This document shows, in pieces, positions 63,304 through 64,000 of a stretch of DNA of 64,000 bases. The position numbers were made by a program, and so were the translations under genes. The stretch lies in contig NZ_CP059139.1 in assembly GCF_014109765.1 (NCBI RefSeq), forward strand, positions 3,910,001 to 3,974,000. Reading direction: 5' to 3'. Under the pieces are notes generated by a model. That model worked only from the letters and a program-made list of their open reading frames with translations. It made no database searches and was not told the origin of the DNA. The number at the start of each line of letters is the position of its first letter. The stretch's first letter is position 1. The stretch is from Pseudomonas berkeleyensis. GTDB lineage: Bacteria; Pseudomonadota; Gammaproteobacteria; Pseudomonadales; Pseudomonadaceae.

Positions 63304-63985
63304 TGCCATTCTCCACCCCGAGGGCGATCAGCGCCGCAGCCGCGGCGACCTGCTCGGCGATACGCCGGCTGCCGCCCTGGCCCAGGGTCTTTTCATTGAG
63401 CAGGGCCACCTGGCACTCGACCATGAAGGTACGGCAGTGTGGCTCGCCCTGAATGTCCACCACCTCGTAACGAGGCAGTTCGCAGGCGCGCGACTGGAGG
63501 AACTCCTGCAGTCGCGTCTTCGGATCCTTGTTGGTGTCGACCAGGGTCAGGCCGTCGAGCTCATTGCTCAACCAGGCCAGCACACGCTCGCGTGCCGCGT
63601 CCATGCCGGTATCCAGATAAATGGCGCCGATCAGCGCTTCGAGCGCATCGGCGAGGATCGACTCACGACGGAAACCGCCGCTTTTCAGCTCGCCGGAACC
63701 CAGGCGCAGGTACTCGCCCAGTTCGAAACCACGGGCCAGAACGGCCAGGGTTTCACCTTTGACCAAGCGGGCGCGCAGGCGCGACAACTGACCTTCACGG
63801 GCCTGCGGGAAGCGCTGGAACAGCGCCTCGCCGGCGACGAAGTTGAGGATGGCATCACCGAGAAATTCCAGGCGCTCGTTATTGCGACCGGCGAAACTGC
63901 GATGGGTCAGGGCCAGGATCATCAGATCCTGATCCTTGAAGCTATATCCGAGCTGGCGCTCGAGGCGGGACAAATTGGGACTCAC
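63296..63985 (-). CDS. rnc: Ribonuclease III
   Basis: A 229-residue protein, start codon GTG at 63985. The signature [16 protein letters not shown] and the second acidic cluster [13 protein letters not shown] are the RNase III active site; the C-terminal 70 residues form the double-stranded RNA-binding domain. It cleaves rRNA precursors and structured mRNAs. Just upstream the frame ending MP-stop overlaps the rnc GTG (GTGA), which probably is the end of the next gene of the operon, cut off by the window. Confidence 0.96.
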   Translation of the reverse strand: MSPNLSRLERQLGYSFKDQDLMILALTHRSFAGRNNERLEFLGDAILNFVAGEALFQRFPQAREGQLSRLRARLVKGETLAVLARGFELGEYLRLGSGELKSGGFRRESILADALEALIGAIYLDTGMDAARERVLAWLSNELDGLTLVDTNKDPKTRLQEFLQSRACELPRYEVVDIQGEPHCRTFMVECQVALLNEKTLGQGGSRRIAEQVAAAAALIALGVENGND

Positions 63986-64000
63986 GGCATCCGTACACGA

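Overview
The window is GC-rich chromosomal DNA from a Pseudomonas. The order rnc-era-recO-pdxJ, the opgG-opgH pair, cmoA-cmoB, mnmC, a two-domain polyphosphate:AMP phosphotransferase, many LysR/AraC/GlxA regulators and Pseudomonas-type REP hairpins all fit. The REP type (GTAGGGTGCGC...) and gene content suggest the P. mendocina/oleovorans (Ectopseudomonas) lineage, but the species call is only an impression.

Layout. Positions 1-32 kb form a mosaic of small redox and regulatory modules: an ArsR-controlled quinone-reductase/monooxygenase operon with repeated operators (1.4-3.2 kb), a TonB receptor behind a Fur-like box (3.6-5.8 kb), then many SDR dehydrogenases, MDR reductases, VOC proteins, an Old Yellow Enzyme, MFS exporters, and AraC/GlxA/LysR/HxlR/MerR regulators, often divergent from their likely targets. 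From 28.5 to 35.6 kb lies a run of damaged genes: a PNPOx-like/ferredoxin-reductase fusion, a GST, a LysR, a RhtB-type exporter and an IS110 transposase each carry one frameshift, and the segment also holds a 136-bp MITE-like palindrome and REP elements. From 35.9 to 46 kb come a thiolase, pap, mnmC, a DMT exporter, a UvrD-like helicase, and a LysR/MFS pair.

The most interesting locus is 46.2-47.96 kb. A membrane diguanylate cyclase gene is bracketed by two nearly identical 111-nt minus-strand small-RNA genes. Each RNA folds into three hairpins that present GGA in the loop and ends in a strong intrinsic terminator. Each has an ATTAAT -10 element and, at the same distance upstream, a TGTAAG-N6 element resembling the GacA activating site. 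These look like paired RsmX-type RNAs that titrate RsmA/CsrA, physically linked to a c-di-GMP synthase.

From 48 to 64 kb the content is mostly conserved housekeeping and envelope genes: cytochrome b561, opgGH with bglX (periplasmic glucans), an ECF42-type sigma factor without its usual partner, lysoplasmalogenase, cmoAB (tRNA wobble cmo5U), a LysR, a tandem REP doublet, and pdxJ-recO-era-rnc with overlapping ends.
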